NCBI RefSeq assembly: GCF_021495345.1
Contig: NZ_CP099397.1
Span: 558,001 to 622,000, forward strand
Direction: 5' to 3'
Length of the DNA: 64,000 bases
Source: Pseudomonas hydrolytica
GTDB taxonomy: Bacteria; Pseudomonadota; Gammaproteobacteria; Pseudomonadales; Pseudomonadaceae
This document shows positions 29,007 through 37,549 of the stretch, piece by piece. Numbering within the stretch: position 1 is the first letter of the stretch; every line of letters starts with the position of its first letter. Both the position numbers and the translations under genes were made by a program. The notes under the pieces are model-generated. The model saw only the letters and a list, made by a program, of their open reading frames with translations. It was not told where the DNA came from and searched no databases.

Positions 29007-30590
29007 CTATCGGCGCAGCACCAGATAGAGACCGCCGCCGACCATCAGCCAGGCCGGCCAGGTGGCCAGCAGGGGCGCCAGGCCCTGTACGGCGCCGGCA
29101 GCGATCAATGCCGCGCCGAGCAGGCGCAGCGGCCACTGGTCGCGTGCGTCGCTCTCGCGTGGCGGCTCCGGTCGCTGCAGGCGCTCCAGGGCATCGCGGG
29201 CGATCTGCGACAGGTGCGGCACCTGCTCGGCCTGCTGCTGCAGGTTGCGCAGCAGGTGCAGGGGGCTGACGCGTTCGCGCATCCAGCGTTCGAGGAAGGG
29301 CTGGGCGGTGCTCCACAGATCCAGATCCGGGTATAGCTGACGCCCCAGGCCCTCGATGTTGAGCAGGGTCTTCTGCAGCAGCACCAGTTGCGGCTGCACT
29401 TCCATGTTGAAGCGTCGAGCGGTCTGGAACAGGCGCAGCAGCAGCTGGCCGAAGGAGATGTCTTTCAGCGGCTTTTCGAAGATCGGCTCGCACACGGTGC
29501 GGATCGCCGCCTCGAACTCGTTGACCTTGGTGTCGGCCGGCACCCAGCCCGAGTCGATGTGCAGTTGCGCCACCTTGCGGTAGTCGCGCTTGAAGAAGGC
29601 GATCAGGTTGCGCGCCAGGTAGTCCTGATCCTCGTCGGTGAGGCTGCCGATGATGCCGCAGTCGATGGCGATGTACTGCGGGCTCCACGGCGTGCGGGTG
29701 CTGACGAAGATGTTGCCGGGATGCATGTCGGCATGGAAGAAGCTGTCGCGAAACACCTGGGTGAAGAAGATTTCCACGCCGCGCTCGGCCAGCAGTTTCA
29801 TGTCGGTGCGCTGGTCGGCCAGGGTCACCAGATCGGTGACCGGCACGCCGTAGATGCGCTCCATGACCAGTACCTGATGGCGGCACAGGTCCCAGTACAC
29901 CTGCGGCACGTAGAGCAGCGGCGAGCCCTCGAAATTGCGCCGCAGCTGGCTAGCGTTGGCCGCCTCGCGCAGCAGGTCGAGTTCGTCGAAGATGGTTTTC
30001 TCGTAGTCGCTGACCACCTCCACCGGGCGCAGGCGACGGGCGTCGGCAGAAGCCCGCTCGGCGATGCGGGCGAGCAGGAACAGCCAGGCCAGGTCCTGGC
30101 GGATTACCGGCTTGAGGCCTGGGCGCACCACCTTGACCACCACTTCCTCGCCGCTCTTCAGCTGCGCGGCGTGTACCTGGGCCACCGAGGCCGACGCCAG
30201 CGGCTGGCTGTCGAAGCGGGCGAACAGCTGGCTCACGGGGGCGCCGAGCTGGCGCTCGATCAGGGCGATGGCCTGATCCTCGGGGAAGGGCGGCACCTGA
30301 TCCTGCAGGCGTGCCAGCTCATCGGCGATATCGGGCGGCAGCAGGTCGCGACGGGTGGACAGCAGCTGGCCGAACTTGATGAAGATCGGGCCCAGGTCTT
30401 CCAGGGCCAGACGCAGGCGCGCCCCGCGCGACAGCGCCAGTGACCTGCGCGGCAGCCAGCGCCAGGGCAGCAGCCAGGACAGCGCACGCAGCCAGAATGG
30501 CAGCGGCAGTTCGAGGAGCAATTCGTCCAGTTGGTAGCGGATGACTACGCGCTGGATGCGCAGCAGACGGCGAACGGCAAGCAGCTTCAT
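29007..30590 (-). CDS. ubiB: UbiB, atypical kinase/ATPase for ubiquinone biosynthesis
   Basis: This 527-residue ADCK/ABC1-family protein is needed for ubiquinone production. The signature [20 protein letters not shown] contains the KxGQ motif. [13 protein letters not shown] is the Ala-rich nucleotide loop, and [12 protein letters not shown] and [10 protein letters not shown] give the catalytic and metal Asp regions. Two C-terminal hydrophobic helices anchor it in the inner membrane. It overlaps ubiJ by ATGA. Confidence 0.96.
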   Translation of the reverse strand: MKLLAVRRLLRIQRVVIRYQLDELLLELPLPFWLRALSWLLPWRWLPRRSLALSRGARLRLALEDLGPIFIKFGQLLSTRRDLLPPDIADELARLQDQVPPFPEDQAIALIERQLGAPVSQLFARFDSQPLASASVAQVHAAQLKSGEEVVVKVVRPGLKPVIRQDLAWLFLLARIAERASADARRLRPVEVVSDYEKTIFDELDLLREAANASQLRRNFEGSPLLYVPQVYWDLCRHQVLVMERIYGVPVTDLVTLADQRTDMKLLAERGVEIFFTQVFRDSFFHADMHPGNIFVSTRTPWSPQYIAIDCGIIGSLTDEDQDYLARNLIAFFKRDYRKVAQLHIDSGWVPADTKVNEFEAAIRTVCEPIFEKPLKDISFGQLLLRLFQTARRFNMEVQPQLVLLQKTLLNIEGLGRQLYPDLDLWSTAQPFLERWMRERVSPLHLLRNLQQQAEQVPHLSQIARDALERLQRPEPPRESDARDQWPLRLLGAALIAAGAVQGLAPLLATWPAWLMVGGGLYLVLRR

Positions 30591-31204
30591 GCGTCGGGCT
30601 TATGGGCAGAAGTGAGGCGCTCGATGCGTGCTTCCAGGCGGTCGAGGGCGAGTTTGAGTTGATCCAGCTCGGCGAAGCGCGCGTCGGCCTCACGCTGGCC
30701 GACCAGGGTGCGCGACTCTTCGGCCAGGTAATCGGCCAGGTTCTGGGTGAGGCTGGCCGCGCCATGGCTGGCCAGGTTGACCCGGCTGCGCAGGTGGCCG
30801 GCGAGCAGGGTGCTGGCCACCGGGCCAAGCCAGCGCGACAGTTCGTATTCCCAGTCCAGTTCCAGGTCCTGGAGGATGCCGGCCAATTGCAGCAGCGCGG
30901 CGCTGTCGCCATCGAGGGAGACTTCCGGGCGGTGCAGTACGGCGGTCTTGTCACGGCTCAAGGCCAGGCGCGCCAGGCTGGCGACCGGGGCGGTGAGGGT
31001 GCAGTCGGCGGGTGCGTGCCACTGCGCAGCCAGCTGCAGGCCATCGCCGCTGGGCAGGATGAACAGCTCCAGCGCAGGGCTCTGGCACTGCACGGCGATG
31101 ACCTTGCCACTCAGGGTGTGCAAGCGCGGCAAGGCGGTGCCATCGAGGCGCAGGACGCGATTGAGCCCCGTCTCGACGCCCGCCAGAAGCCCGGTCAGCA
31201 GCAT
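30587..31204 (-). CDS. ubiJ: UbiJ, SCP2-domain ubiquinone biosynthesis accessory protein
   Basis: This 205-residue protein has an N-terminal sterol-carrier-2-like domain, a middle helical part and a C-terminal coiled coil ([20 protein letters not shown]). UbiJ helps assemble the soluble Ubi metabolon and binds lipids. It lies between ubiE and ubiB with one-base and four-base overlaps, the standard gammaproteobacterial order. Confidence 0.93.
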   Translation of the reverse strand: MLLTGLLAGVETGLNRVLRLDGTALPRLHTLSGKVIAVQCQSPALELFILPSGDGLQLAAQWHAPADCTLTAPVASLARLALSRDKTAVLHRPEVSLDGDSAALLQLAGILQDLELDWEYELSRWLGPVASTLLAGHLRSRVNLASHGAASLTQNLADYLAEESRTLVGQREADARFAELDQLKLALDRLEARIERLTSAHKPDA

Positions 31205-31974
31205 CAGGGCTTGATGCCGCGGTGCAGGGCGACGATGCCGCCGGTCATGTTGTGGTAGGTGACGCGCTCGAAGCCGGCGTCGACCATCATCGCCTTGAGG
31301 GTTTCCTGATCCGGGTGCATGCGGATCGACTCGGCGAGGTAGCGGTAGCTGTCGGCATCGTTGGTGATCAGCTTGCCGGCCAGCGGCATGAAGCTGAACG
31401 AGTAGGTGTCGTAGACCTTGGCCAGCAGCGGGTTGCCCGGCTTGGAGAACTCCAGCACCAGCAGGCGGCCGCCGGGCTTGAGCACGCGCAGCATGGAGCG
31501 CAGGGCGTCTTCCTTGTGGGTGACGTTGCGCAGGCCGAAGGCGATGGTGACCACGTCGAAGTGGTTGTCAGGGAACGGCAGCTTCTCGGCATCGGCCTGG
31601 ACGAACTGCACGTTGCCGGCCACGCCCTTGTCCAGCAGGCGATCACGACCGACCTTGAGCATGGAGTCGTTGATGTCGGCCAGCACCACTTCGCCGGTGG
31701 GGCCGACGATGCTGGCGAACTTGCGGGTCAGGTCACCGGTACCGCCGGCGATATCCAGCACGCGGTTGCCCGGGCGCACGCCGGACAGCTCGATGGTGAA
31801 GCGCTTCCACAGGCGATGCAGGCCGCCGGAGAGGACATCGTTCATCAGGTCGTACTTGGCCGCCACCGAGTGGAAGACTTCGGCCACTTTCTCCGCCTTC
31901 TGGCTTTCCGGCACGTCCTGGAAACCGAAGTGGGTAGTGGGTTCCTGCTCCTGGGCCTTGCGTGGATCGCTCAT
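31204..31974 (-). CDS. ubiE: Ubiquinone/menaquinone C-methyltransferase UbiE
   Basis: This 256-residue SAM-dependent methyltransferase is required for C-methylation of the quinone ring. The N-terminal [20 protein letters not shown] and [18 protein letters not shown] are family hallmarks. SAM motif I is [17 protein letters not shown]; later motifs include [17 protein letters not shown]. It is the first gene of the minus-strand ubi-his-tat run. Confidence 0.97.
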   Translation of the reverse strand: MSDPRKAQEQEPTTHFGFQDVPESQKAEKVAEVFHSVAAKYDLMNDVLSGGLHRLWKRFTIELSGVRPGNRVLDIAGGTGDLTRKFASIVGPTGEVVLADINDSMLKVGRDRLLDKGVAGNVQFVQADAEKLPFPDNHFDVVTIAFGLRNVTHKEDALRSMLRVLKPGGRLLVLEFSKPGNPLLAKVYDTYSFSFMPLAGKLITNDADSYRYLAESIRMHPDQETLKAMMVDAGFERVTYHNMTGGIVALHRGIKP

Positions 31975-32120
31975 GTCGCTCTCACCGGATGGAAAACCGC
32001 CCCATTCTAAAGCTGCCTGCCGCCTTTGTCTTGCCTGGGTGCCAGGTGAGCTGGCGGGCTGTTAGAGTGCTGTGACTTCATGCCGCAGCGTTGCGGCGCC
32101 TGCCTGATCGAGGAGCTGTC

Positions 32121-32396
32121 ATGTCCCGCATTCGTATCGAACGATCCCATTCCCTCGGCCGTGAGGTCGCCCGAGAAAAAGCCGAGCGTCTGGCCGAGCG
32201 CCTGGCCAGCGAGTACGACGTGCGCTACCGCTGGAACGGCGACACGCTGGAGTTCAAGCGCAGTGGTGCCGATGGCAGCATTGCGGTGGGCGAGAACACG
32301 GTTCGGGTCGAGCTCAAGCTGGGGCTGCTGCTGTCGCCCATGGGCGGAATGATCCAGCGCGAGATCGAGCAGGTGCTCGACAAGTCGTTGGCCTGA
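32121..32396 (+). CDS. Polyhydroxyalkanoic acid system family protein (PHA_gran_rgn)
   Basis: This 91-residue protein starts MSRIRIERSHSLGREVAREK at 32121, with GAGGAG upstream. The basic, helical N-terminus and GAVGENTVRVELKLGLLLSP-like beta segment identify the PHA_gran_rgn family found beside PHA loci. Its exact role is unknown; association with granules or with ubiquinone genes is inferred from position. It lies divergent from ubiE and upstream of phaI. Confidence 0.85.
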   Translation: MSRIRIERSHSLGREVAREKAERLAERLASEYDVRYRWNGDTLEFKRSGADGSIAVGENTVRVELKLGLLLSPMGGMIQREIEQVLDKSLA

Positions 32397-32411
32397 GCGC
32401 AGCGGCAAGCC

Positions 32412-32433
32412 GGTAGGGTGCGCTGTGCGCATC
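32412..32433. repeat. GTAGGGTGCGC-type extragenic palindrome
   Basis: GGTAGGGTGCGCTGTGCGCA matches the element at 5834-5860. It lies in the 170-base leader of phaI, just after the preceding stop codon. Confidence 0.6.
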
Positions 32434-32502
32434 GCCCCTGGGTTGCTTGGGCAGGCATGCTGTTGCCTGTTCCTAGTATGCGATTTCTAATTTTTCTCCC
32501 TA

Positions 32503-32515
32503 GGGTGTACCCAAG
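32503..32515. promoter_or_regulatory. Candidate PhaD operator upstream of phaI
   Basis: GGGTGTACCCAAG (GGGT/ACCC arms) lies about 55 bases before the phaI start. It resembles CGGGTAACCAAGG, the minus-strand reading of 39378-39390 before phaC1. PhaD activates both promoters in P. putida, so a shared TetR-type site is plausible, but this is inference from two sequences only. Confidence 0.35.
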
Positions 32516-32566
32516 CCTGCATTCCGTGGGCGTTTCCGCTAACTGTCAAAGCGCGTGAGGTGCACC

Positions 32567-33013
32567 ATGTCGAAAGTTGCCGTGAAGAAGAAAGTCGAAG
32601 CCGTGGCCGAGGACAAGGCCGGCCTGTTCGATGACGTGAAGGGCTACGCCCGCAAGATCTATCTCGCAGGCCTGGGCGCCTACGCCAAGGCCGGTGCCGA
32701 GGGCGTCGAGTACTTCAAGGAGCTGGTCAAGACCGGCGAAGGCGTCGAAGTCAAAGGCAAGAAGCTGGTCGACGAGCAGGTCGAGGCCGCCAACAGCCAG
32801 ATCGAGTCGGTCAAGCAGTCCGTCAACTCCAATGTCACCAGCGTCAAGGGCAAGGTCGAAGTGCAGCTCGACAAGATCGAGAAGGCCTTCGACACCCGTG
32901 TCGCCGCCGCCCTGAATCGTATCGGCATTCCCTCGAAGCAGGATGTTGAAGCACTCTCTGCTAAGCTGGATGAGCTGAGCGCGTTGCTCGAGCATGTCGC
33001 GCGTACCAAATAA
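32567..33013 (+). CDS. phaI: Phasin PhaI
   Basis: This 148-residue granule-associated protein starts MSKVAVKKKVEAV at 32567 with GAGG upstream. The body is a long amphipathic helix/coiled coil with Lys-rich faces (YARKIYLAGLGAYAKAGAEG; VKQSVNSNVTSVKGKVEVQ). It coats medium-chain PHA granules together with PhaF, whose N-terminal domain is homologous. It ends 10 bases before phaF. Confidence 0.95.
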   Translation: MSKVAVKKKVEAVAEDKAGLFDDVKGYARKIYLAGLGAYAKAGAEGVEYFKELVKTGEGVEVKGKKLVDEQVEAANSQIESVKQSVNSNVTSVKGKVEVQLDKIEKAFDTRVAAALNRIGIPSKQDVEALSAKLDELSALLEHVARTK

Positions 33014-33023
33014 GGAGATCAGG

Positions 33024-33878
33024 ATGGCTGTTAAAAAGAAAACCGAGAAACAGACCAGCTCCTGGATCGGCGAGGTCGAGAAATACTCGCGTCAGATCTG
33101 GTTGGCAGGCTTGGGCGCTTACTCTAAGGTCAGCAAGGACGGCACCAAGCTGTTCGATACGCTGGTCAAGGATGGCGAGAAGGCCGAGAAGCTGGCCAAG
33201 AGCGAAGTCGACAAGCAGGTCGGTGCGGTGAAAGCCGGCGTCGGTGCCAAGGTCGGTTCCGCCAAGTCCAAGGTCGATGAGGTCAAGGACAAGGCGATCG
33301 GCAAGTGGAGCGAGCTGGAAGAGGCCTTCGACAAGCGTCTGAACAATGCCATCTCGCGCCTGGGCGTGCCCAGCCGCAACGAAGTGAAGGCGTTGAACGA
33401 CAAGGTCGACAGCCTGACCAAGCAGCTGGAGAAAATCGCCGGCGTATCGGCCAAGTCGGTGGCCAAGCCTGCTGCCAAAGCTGCGCCCAAGCCTGCCGCC
33501 AAGCCCGCCGTCAAAGCAGCGAGCAAACCTGCTGCGAAGCCGGCCGCCAAGCCTGCTGCCAAAGCTGCAGCCAAGCCGGCTGCCAAACCGGCCGCGGCGA
33601 AAGCTGCTGCGAAACCTGCAGCCGCCAAGCCGGCAGCCAAACCTGCGGCGAAACCGGCAGCCAAGGCCGCAGCGAAACCCGCTGCCAAGCCAGCGGCCGC
33701 CGCCAAGCCTGCAGCCAAGCCTGCTGCGGCGAAGAAGCCGGCTGCGAAGAAACCGGCAGCGCCCAAGGCAGCTGCGCCGAAACCGGCGGCACCGGCACCG
33801 GCTTCGGCCGCCGCGGCAACGCCGGCCGCTGCACCGGCTCCGGCTGCCACCCCGGCAACTCCAGCCACCCCGTCCTGA
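33024..33878 (+). CDS. phaF: Phasin PhaF with histone H1-like tail
   Basis: This 284-residue protein has two parts. Residues ~1-140 match PhaI (YSRQIWLAGLGAYSKVSKDG) and bind granules. Residues ~145-284 are a low-complexity Ala/Lys/Pro tail built from AAKPAAK-like repeats, similar to histone H1 and AlgP. It is thought to bind DNA and distribute granules at cell division. The start MAVKKKTEKQ at 33024 has AAGGAG upstream. The repetitive tail is a likely site of length variation. Confidence 0.95.
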   Translation: MAVKKKTEKQTSSWIGEVEKYSRQIWLAGLGAYSKVSKDGTKLFDTLVKDGEKAEKLAKSEVDKQVGAVKAGVGAKVGSAKSKVDEVKDKAIGKWSELEEAFDKRLNNAISRLGVPSRNEVKALNDKVDSLTKQLEKIAGVSAKSVAKPAAKAAPKPAAKPAVKAASKPAAKPAAKPAAKAAAKPAAKPAAAKAAAKPAAAKPAAKPAAKPAAKAAAKPAAKPAAAAKPAAKPAAAKKPAAKKPAAPKAAAPKPAAPAPASAAAATPAAAPAPAATPATPATPS

Positions 33879-33891
33879 GTTTCTCGGGACT

Positions 33892-33922
33892 GAAAACGCC
33901 CGGCCTAGTGCCGGGCGTTTTC
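33892..33922. terminator. Bidirectional terminator between phaF and phaD
   Basis: GAAAACGCCCGGC pairs with GCCGGGCGTTTTC around a short loop, giving T-runs on both strands. It sits between the convergent phaIF and phaC1ZC2D transcripts. Confidence 0.9.
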
Positions 33923-33961
33923 GTTTCTCGCCCCAGGGGAGCGCCCAGCCAGCAATGCGCC

Positions 33962-34576
33962 TCAGGCTTCCAGATAGCGCTGCGCCAGATGCTCGACAGT
34001 GCCTCGTGACGGCTGCGCCAGATGGGGCGCAACGAGCATCATGATCTGGTACACCACCAGGCGTACTTCGCCTTCCTGATCGAGGATGCGCTGGTAGTCG
34101 AGGGAGAACAGCAGGGTCAGGGTGATCTGCTCCACCAGCTGACCGAGCGCCTGGGTGCCGCTGACCAGCTGCCCGTCGGCCATCAGCCGGGCGAGCAGGG
34201 CCGCCAGCGTGCGTTTGAGTGCATTCAGCCAGTGACGGATGCCGCGCGCCAGTTTCGGCAGGCGCCCCGCCAGGTTGGACAGGTCCTGGAACAGAAAGCG
34301 GTACTGCGCCAGGCGTTCGACGATCAGGTGCAGGAACAGCCAGTAATCCTCGACGTCCAGCTCGGCATCGGCTGGTGGATCGAGCAGCGGCGCCATCTCG
34401 GCCTGGAAGCGTTCGAACAGCTCCAGCACCAGCGGCTCCTTGCCGTGAAAGTGGTAGTAGAGATTGCCCGGGCTGATGTCCAGCTCGTTGGCGATCTCCA
34501 GGGTCGAGACGTTGGGTTCGCCCTGTTCGTTGAACAACTGCAGGGCGGCTTGCAGGATGCGCTCGCGGGTCTTCAT
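33962..34576 (-). CDS. phaD: PhaD, TetR-family activator of PHA genes
   Basis: This 204-residue regulator has an N-terminal helix-turn-helix (STLEIANELDISPGNLYYHF) and an all-helical ligand-binding C-terminus. The start MKTRERILQAALQLF at 34576 fits TetR proteins; an upstream Met at 34651 would overlap phaC2 and add residues atypical of the family. In P. putida PhaD activates phaC1 and phaI promoters (established). It is the last gene of phaC1ZC2D. Confidence 0.94.
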   Translation of the reverse strand: MKTRERILQAALQLFNEQGEPNVSTLEIANELDISPGNLYYHFHGKEPLVLELFERFQAEMAPLLDPPADAELDVEDYWLFLHLIVERLAQYRFLFQDLSNLAGRLPKLARGIRHWLNALKRTLAALLARLMADGQLVSGTQALGQLVEQITLTLLFSLDYQRILDQEGEVRLVVYQIMMLVAPHLAQPSRGTVEHLAQRYLEA

Positions 34577-34647
34577 CCGTGGCTTCTTGTTGGTCGTGGC
34601 GCGGAAAGGGTGACGATAACCGGCCGGCAGATTGCCGGCCATGGCTT

Positions 34648-36330
34648 TCAACGGATATGCACGTAGGTGCCGGGGGCCGCCTCCATCGGCGGATGGTTCT
34701 GGTTGCCCAGCACCATCACGGTTTCGCGCTGCTCACCGGAGCGCGCCTGGATCCACTCCAGCCACTGCGGCCACCAGCTGCCCTGCTGATGCTGGGCGTC
34801 GTGGAACCAGGCGCGCGGGTCCGAGGTGAGCTTGGCATTCTCGTAGTAGTTGGCCTTGGGGTTGCCCGGCGGGTTGAGGATGCTCTGGATATGGCCGCTG
34901 TTGGACAGGACGAAACGGCGGTTGCCGCCCAGCAGCAGGGTCGAGCGATAGACCGCGTCCCAGGGGGTGATGTGGTCGTTGATGCCGGCCACGCTGAAGC
35001 TGTCGACGTTGACCTTGGTCAGATCCACCGGCGTACCGCACACCTCCAGACCGCCGGCACGGCGCAGCGGGTTGTGCTTGAAGAAGTCGAGCAGATCGCC
35101 ATGCAGGGCGGCCGGCAGGCGTGTGTTGTCGTTGTTCCAGTAGAGGATGTCGAAGGCCGGCGGCTGCTTGCCGAGCAGGTAGTTGTTGACCCAGTAATTC
35201 CAGATCAGGTCATTGGGGCGCATCCAGGCGAACACCCTGGCCATGTCGCGACCGTCCAGCACGCCCTGCTGATAGGAGCGGCGCTTGGCCGATTCCAGCG
35301 TCTGTTCATCGGCGAACAGCATGGCCGGGCTGTCGATCTGGCTGTCCAGCAGGCTGACCATGTAGGTGGCGCTGGATACCTTGCGCAGCTGTCGGCGCGC
35401 CTGCAGATGGCCCTGCAGCGCGGCGATGGTGAGGCCGCCGGCGCAGGCGCCGAGCAGGTTGACCTCCTTGCTGCCGCTGATGGCGCGGCAGGCCTCGATG
35501 GCTTCCTCGACGGCCTGCACGTAGCTCGACAGACCCCATTCGCGATGGCGCGGGTCGGGGTTGCGCCAACTGATCATGAAGGTCTGCAGCCCGTTCTTCA
35601 GGGCGTACTGGACGAAGCTTTTGTCGTTGGACAGGTCGAATATGTAGTACTTGTTGATCTGCGGCGGCACGATCAGCAGCGGGCGCAGGTACTGCCTTTC
35701 GCTCATCGGCTTGTACTGGATCAGCTCCAGCAGCTCGTTGCGAAACACCACCGCGCCGGGCGTGCAGGCCAGGTTGCGACCGACCTCGAAGGCGTGCTTG
35801 CTGACCTGGCTGGGCAGGCCGTTGTTGTGCAGCAGATCGTCGAACAGATGGCGCACGCCCTTGAGCAGGCTGCTGCCGCCGGTGTTGAACAGTTCCTTGA
35901 CCGCCTGCGGATTGAGCGGGCTGTTGGATGGCGACAGGGCATCGCTCATCAGGGAGGCGAGAAAGCGCGCGCGGGCGCGATCGTCCGGGGACAGGTCGCT
36001 GTCGTCGATCCAGGCGCTCAGTTGCTTCTGCCAGGCCAGATAGGCCTGCAGGCTGCGCCGATAGAAGGGGTTGAGGTGCCAGGTGGGGTCGGCGAAACGC
36101 GCGTCCTGCGGATTGACCTTGTGCAGGGTGTCGCCGAGCAGCACCCGGCCGAGCTGGCTGCCGAAGGCCAGCAGATGACGGCTGCTGCGCACCGGGCTCT
36201 TCAGCCCCTGCACGGCGAGCAGGCGCATGGTGGATAGCAGATCGCGTCCGCGGACGCCGACCACGGCGCTCTGGGCGTTCATGAAGGTGGCAGGTGCCGG
36301 CAGGGGCGCCGGATTCGACTTGTCTCGCAT
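34648..36330 (-). CDS. phaC2: Class II poly(3-hydroxyalkanoate) synthase PhaC2
   Basis: This 560-residue enzyme polymerises medium-chain (R)-3-hydroxyacyl-CoA. The lipase-like box NLLGACAGGLTIAAL contains the catalytic Cys, with the Asp in INDHITPWDAVY and the His in SNSGHIQSILNPPG. The start MRDKSNPAPLPAP at 36330 gives the length known for P. aeruginosa PhaC2; an earlier Met at 36369 is less likely. It is paralogous to phaC1 and lies downstream of phaZ. Confidence 0.96.
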   Translation of the reverse strand: MRDKSNPAPLPAPATFMNAQSAVVGVRGRDLLSTMRLLAVQGLKSPVRSSRHLLAFGSQLGRVLLGDTLHKVNPQDARFADPTWHLNPFYRRSLQAYLAWQKQLSAWIDDSDLSPDDRARARFLASLMSDALSPSNSPLNPQAVKELFNTGGSSLLKGVRHLFDDLLHNNGLPSQVSKHAFEVGRNLACTPGAVVFRNELLELIQYKPMSERQYLRPLLIVPPQINKYYIFDLSNDKSFVQYALKNGLQTFMISWRNPDPRHREWGLSSYVQAVEEAIEACRAISGSKEVNLLGACAGGLTIAALQGHLQARRQLRKVSSATYMVSLLDSQIDSPAMLFADEQTLESAKRRSYQQGVLDGRDMARVFAWMRPNDLIWNYWVNNYLLGKQPPAFDILYWNNDNTRLPAALHGDLLDFFKHNPLRRAGGLEVCGTPVDLTKVNVDSFSVAGINDHITPWDAVYRSTLLLGGNRRFVLSNSGHIQSILNPPGNPKANYYENAKLTSDPRAWFHDAQHQQGSWWPQWLEWIQARSGEQRETVMVLGNQNHPPMEAAPGTYVHIR

Positions 36331-36538
36331 GGGGCAACACTCCGTCGTCAAACCGTCTAGAGACTTCAAGGCACGGGTTCAGGGCTTAACGTGTGCCTTC
36401 GCCTACGTCCAGCTTTTTCAGCAAGCCCTGTACCAGACGCGCAGGAAGTGCATTCCAGACCGCCGCGTCGGAAATGTCAGAGGCCACTGGCGGCCCCTTG
36501 GTCGAGCAACGCGACCATTGCGCACTCTGCTGGTGCGG

Positions 36539-37396
36539 TCAATGCTGGCGCAATGGTGCAGGCTGCGGGTGCATCACCGCACGCTGACGTTCCTCCTCGA
36601 GAAACTTCATGATGATGGGCGCCACGGCTTCGGCGCGGGTCACCAGGAACAGGTGGCCGTCGTCGATCACGTGCAGCTCGGCGTTGGGGATGCGCCAGGC
36701 CAGCAGGCGCATGTTGATCAGCGGGATCAGCGGATCGTCGTCGCCGGCCATCACCAGGGTGGGCTGACGAATCTTGTGCAGCCAATGGATGCTGGTCCAG
36801 CCGAGGCCGGCGAACAGCTGCCAGTAGTAGCCCATCTTGCCGCCGGAGCGCACCTTGCTGGCATGCGCCATGGCCAGCTTGGGATCGCGGCGGAAGGCAC
36901 CGCCGTAGATATCCGGGGCGATGCGCACGCCATAGGACGGCTGGATGTAGCGCCGCGGACTGGCCATGCGCCAGAGCACCTTGGGCTTGCCCGGCACCAT
37001 CACCGCGCCGGCCGAGGTGGCGGCGAGGATCAGCTTCTTGCAGCGTTCCGGGTAGTCATGGGCGAACTGCTGAGCCAGGGCTCCACCCCAGGAAACGCCG
37101 ATGGCATTGACCTGGCCGTAGTCGAGGTAATCGAGCATGCGCGCGGCCAGCTTGGCCAGCCCGGGAAAGCGATAGGGCGTGGTGGGCGTGGACGAGCCAC
37201 CGACGCCGGGCACGTCGAAGGCGATCACTTCCAGGTCCGGGTCGAGTGCGGCGACGAAGGGCATCACCAGCTCCAGGTTGGCGCCGATGCCGTTGAAGAT
37301 CAGCAGCGGCACCAGCGGCCCCTTGCCGGGGCGCACCGCGGTGCGGATGGTTTGCCCATCGAGGTCGATGGTGCGAAATACGAAAGATGACGGCAT
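36539..37396 (-). CDS. phaZ: Intracellular PHA depolymerase PhaZ
   Basis: This 285-residue alpha/beta-hydrolase mobilises stored medium-chain PHA. The nucleophile elbow is GVSWGGALAQQFAHDYPERC. GIGANLELVMPFV forms the oxyanion region, and the acid/base residues lie in GDDDPLIPLINMRLL and VIDDGHLFL. The start MPSSFVFRTIDLDGQTIR at 37396 fits the family; an earlier Met at 37429 is possible. It lies between phaC1 and phaC2 on the same strand. Confidence 0.95.
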   Translation of the reverse strand: MPSSFVFRTIDLDGQTIRTAVRPGKGPLVPLLIFNGIGANLELVMPFVAALDPDLEVIAFDVPGVGGSSTPTTPYRFPGLAKLAARMLDYLDYGQVNAIGVSWGGALAQQFAHDYPERCKKLILAATSAGAVMVPGKPKVLWRMASPRRYIQPSYGVRIAPDIYGGAFRRDPKLAMAHASKVRSGGKMGYYWQLFAGLGWTSIHWLHKIRQPTLVMAGDDDPLIPLINMRLLAWRIPNAELHVIDDGHLFLVTRAEAVAPIIMKFLEEERQRAVMHPQPAPLRQH

Positions 37397-37549
37397 GCGC
37401 GCAGGCCCTATCGGTTGAAACGCTGACAACGACCGTCCCGGCCGTTGCCAGAATGACCAGGGCGAACCTGGTTCACCGCGCTCGGCCAGGCCGTCGCGGC
37501 GAGCGGCACTTCCGAGTGCCGCGGGCAGTGGTGCGCAAGGTGCGCCGAA

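Noticed and set aside
33119..33868. 249-residue Ala/Gly-rich frame antisense to phaF
   Set aside because: It is the reverse translation of the AAKP repeat and has no independent support.
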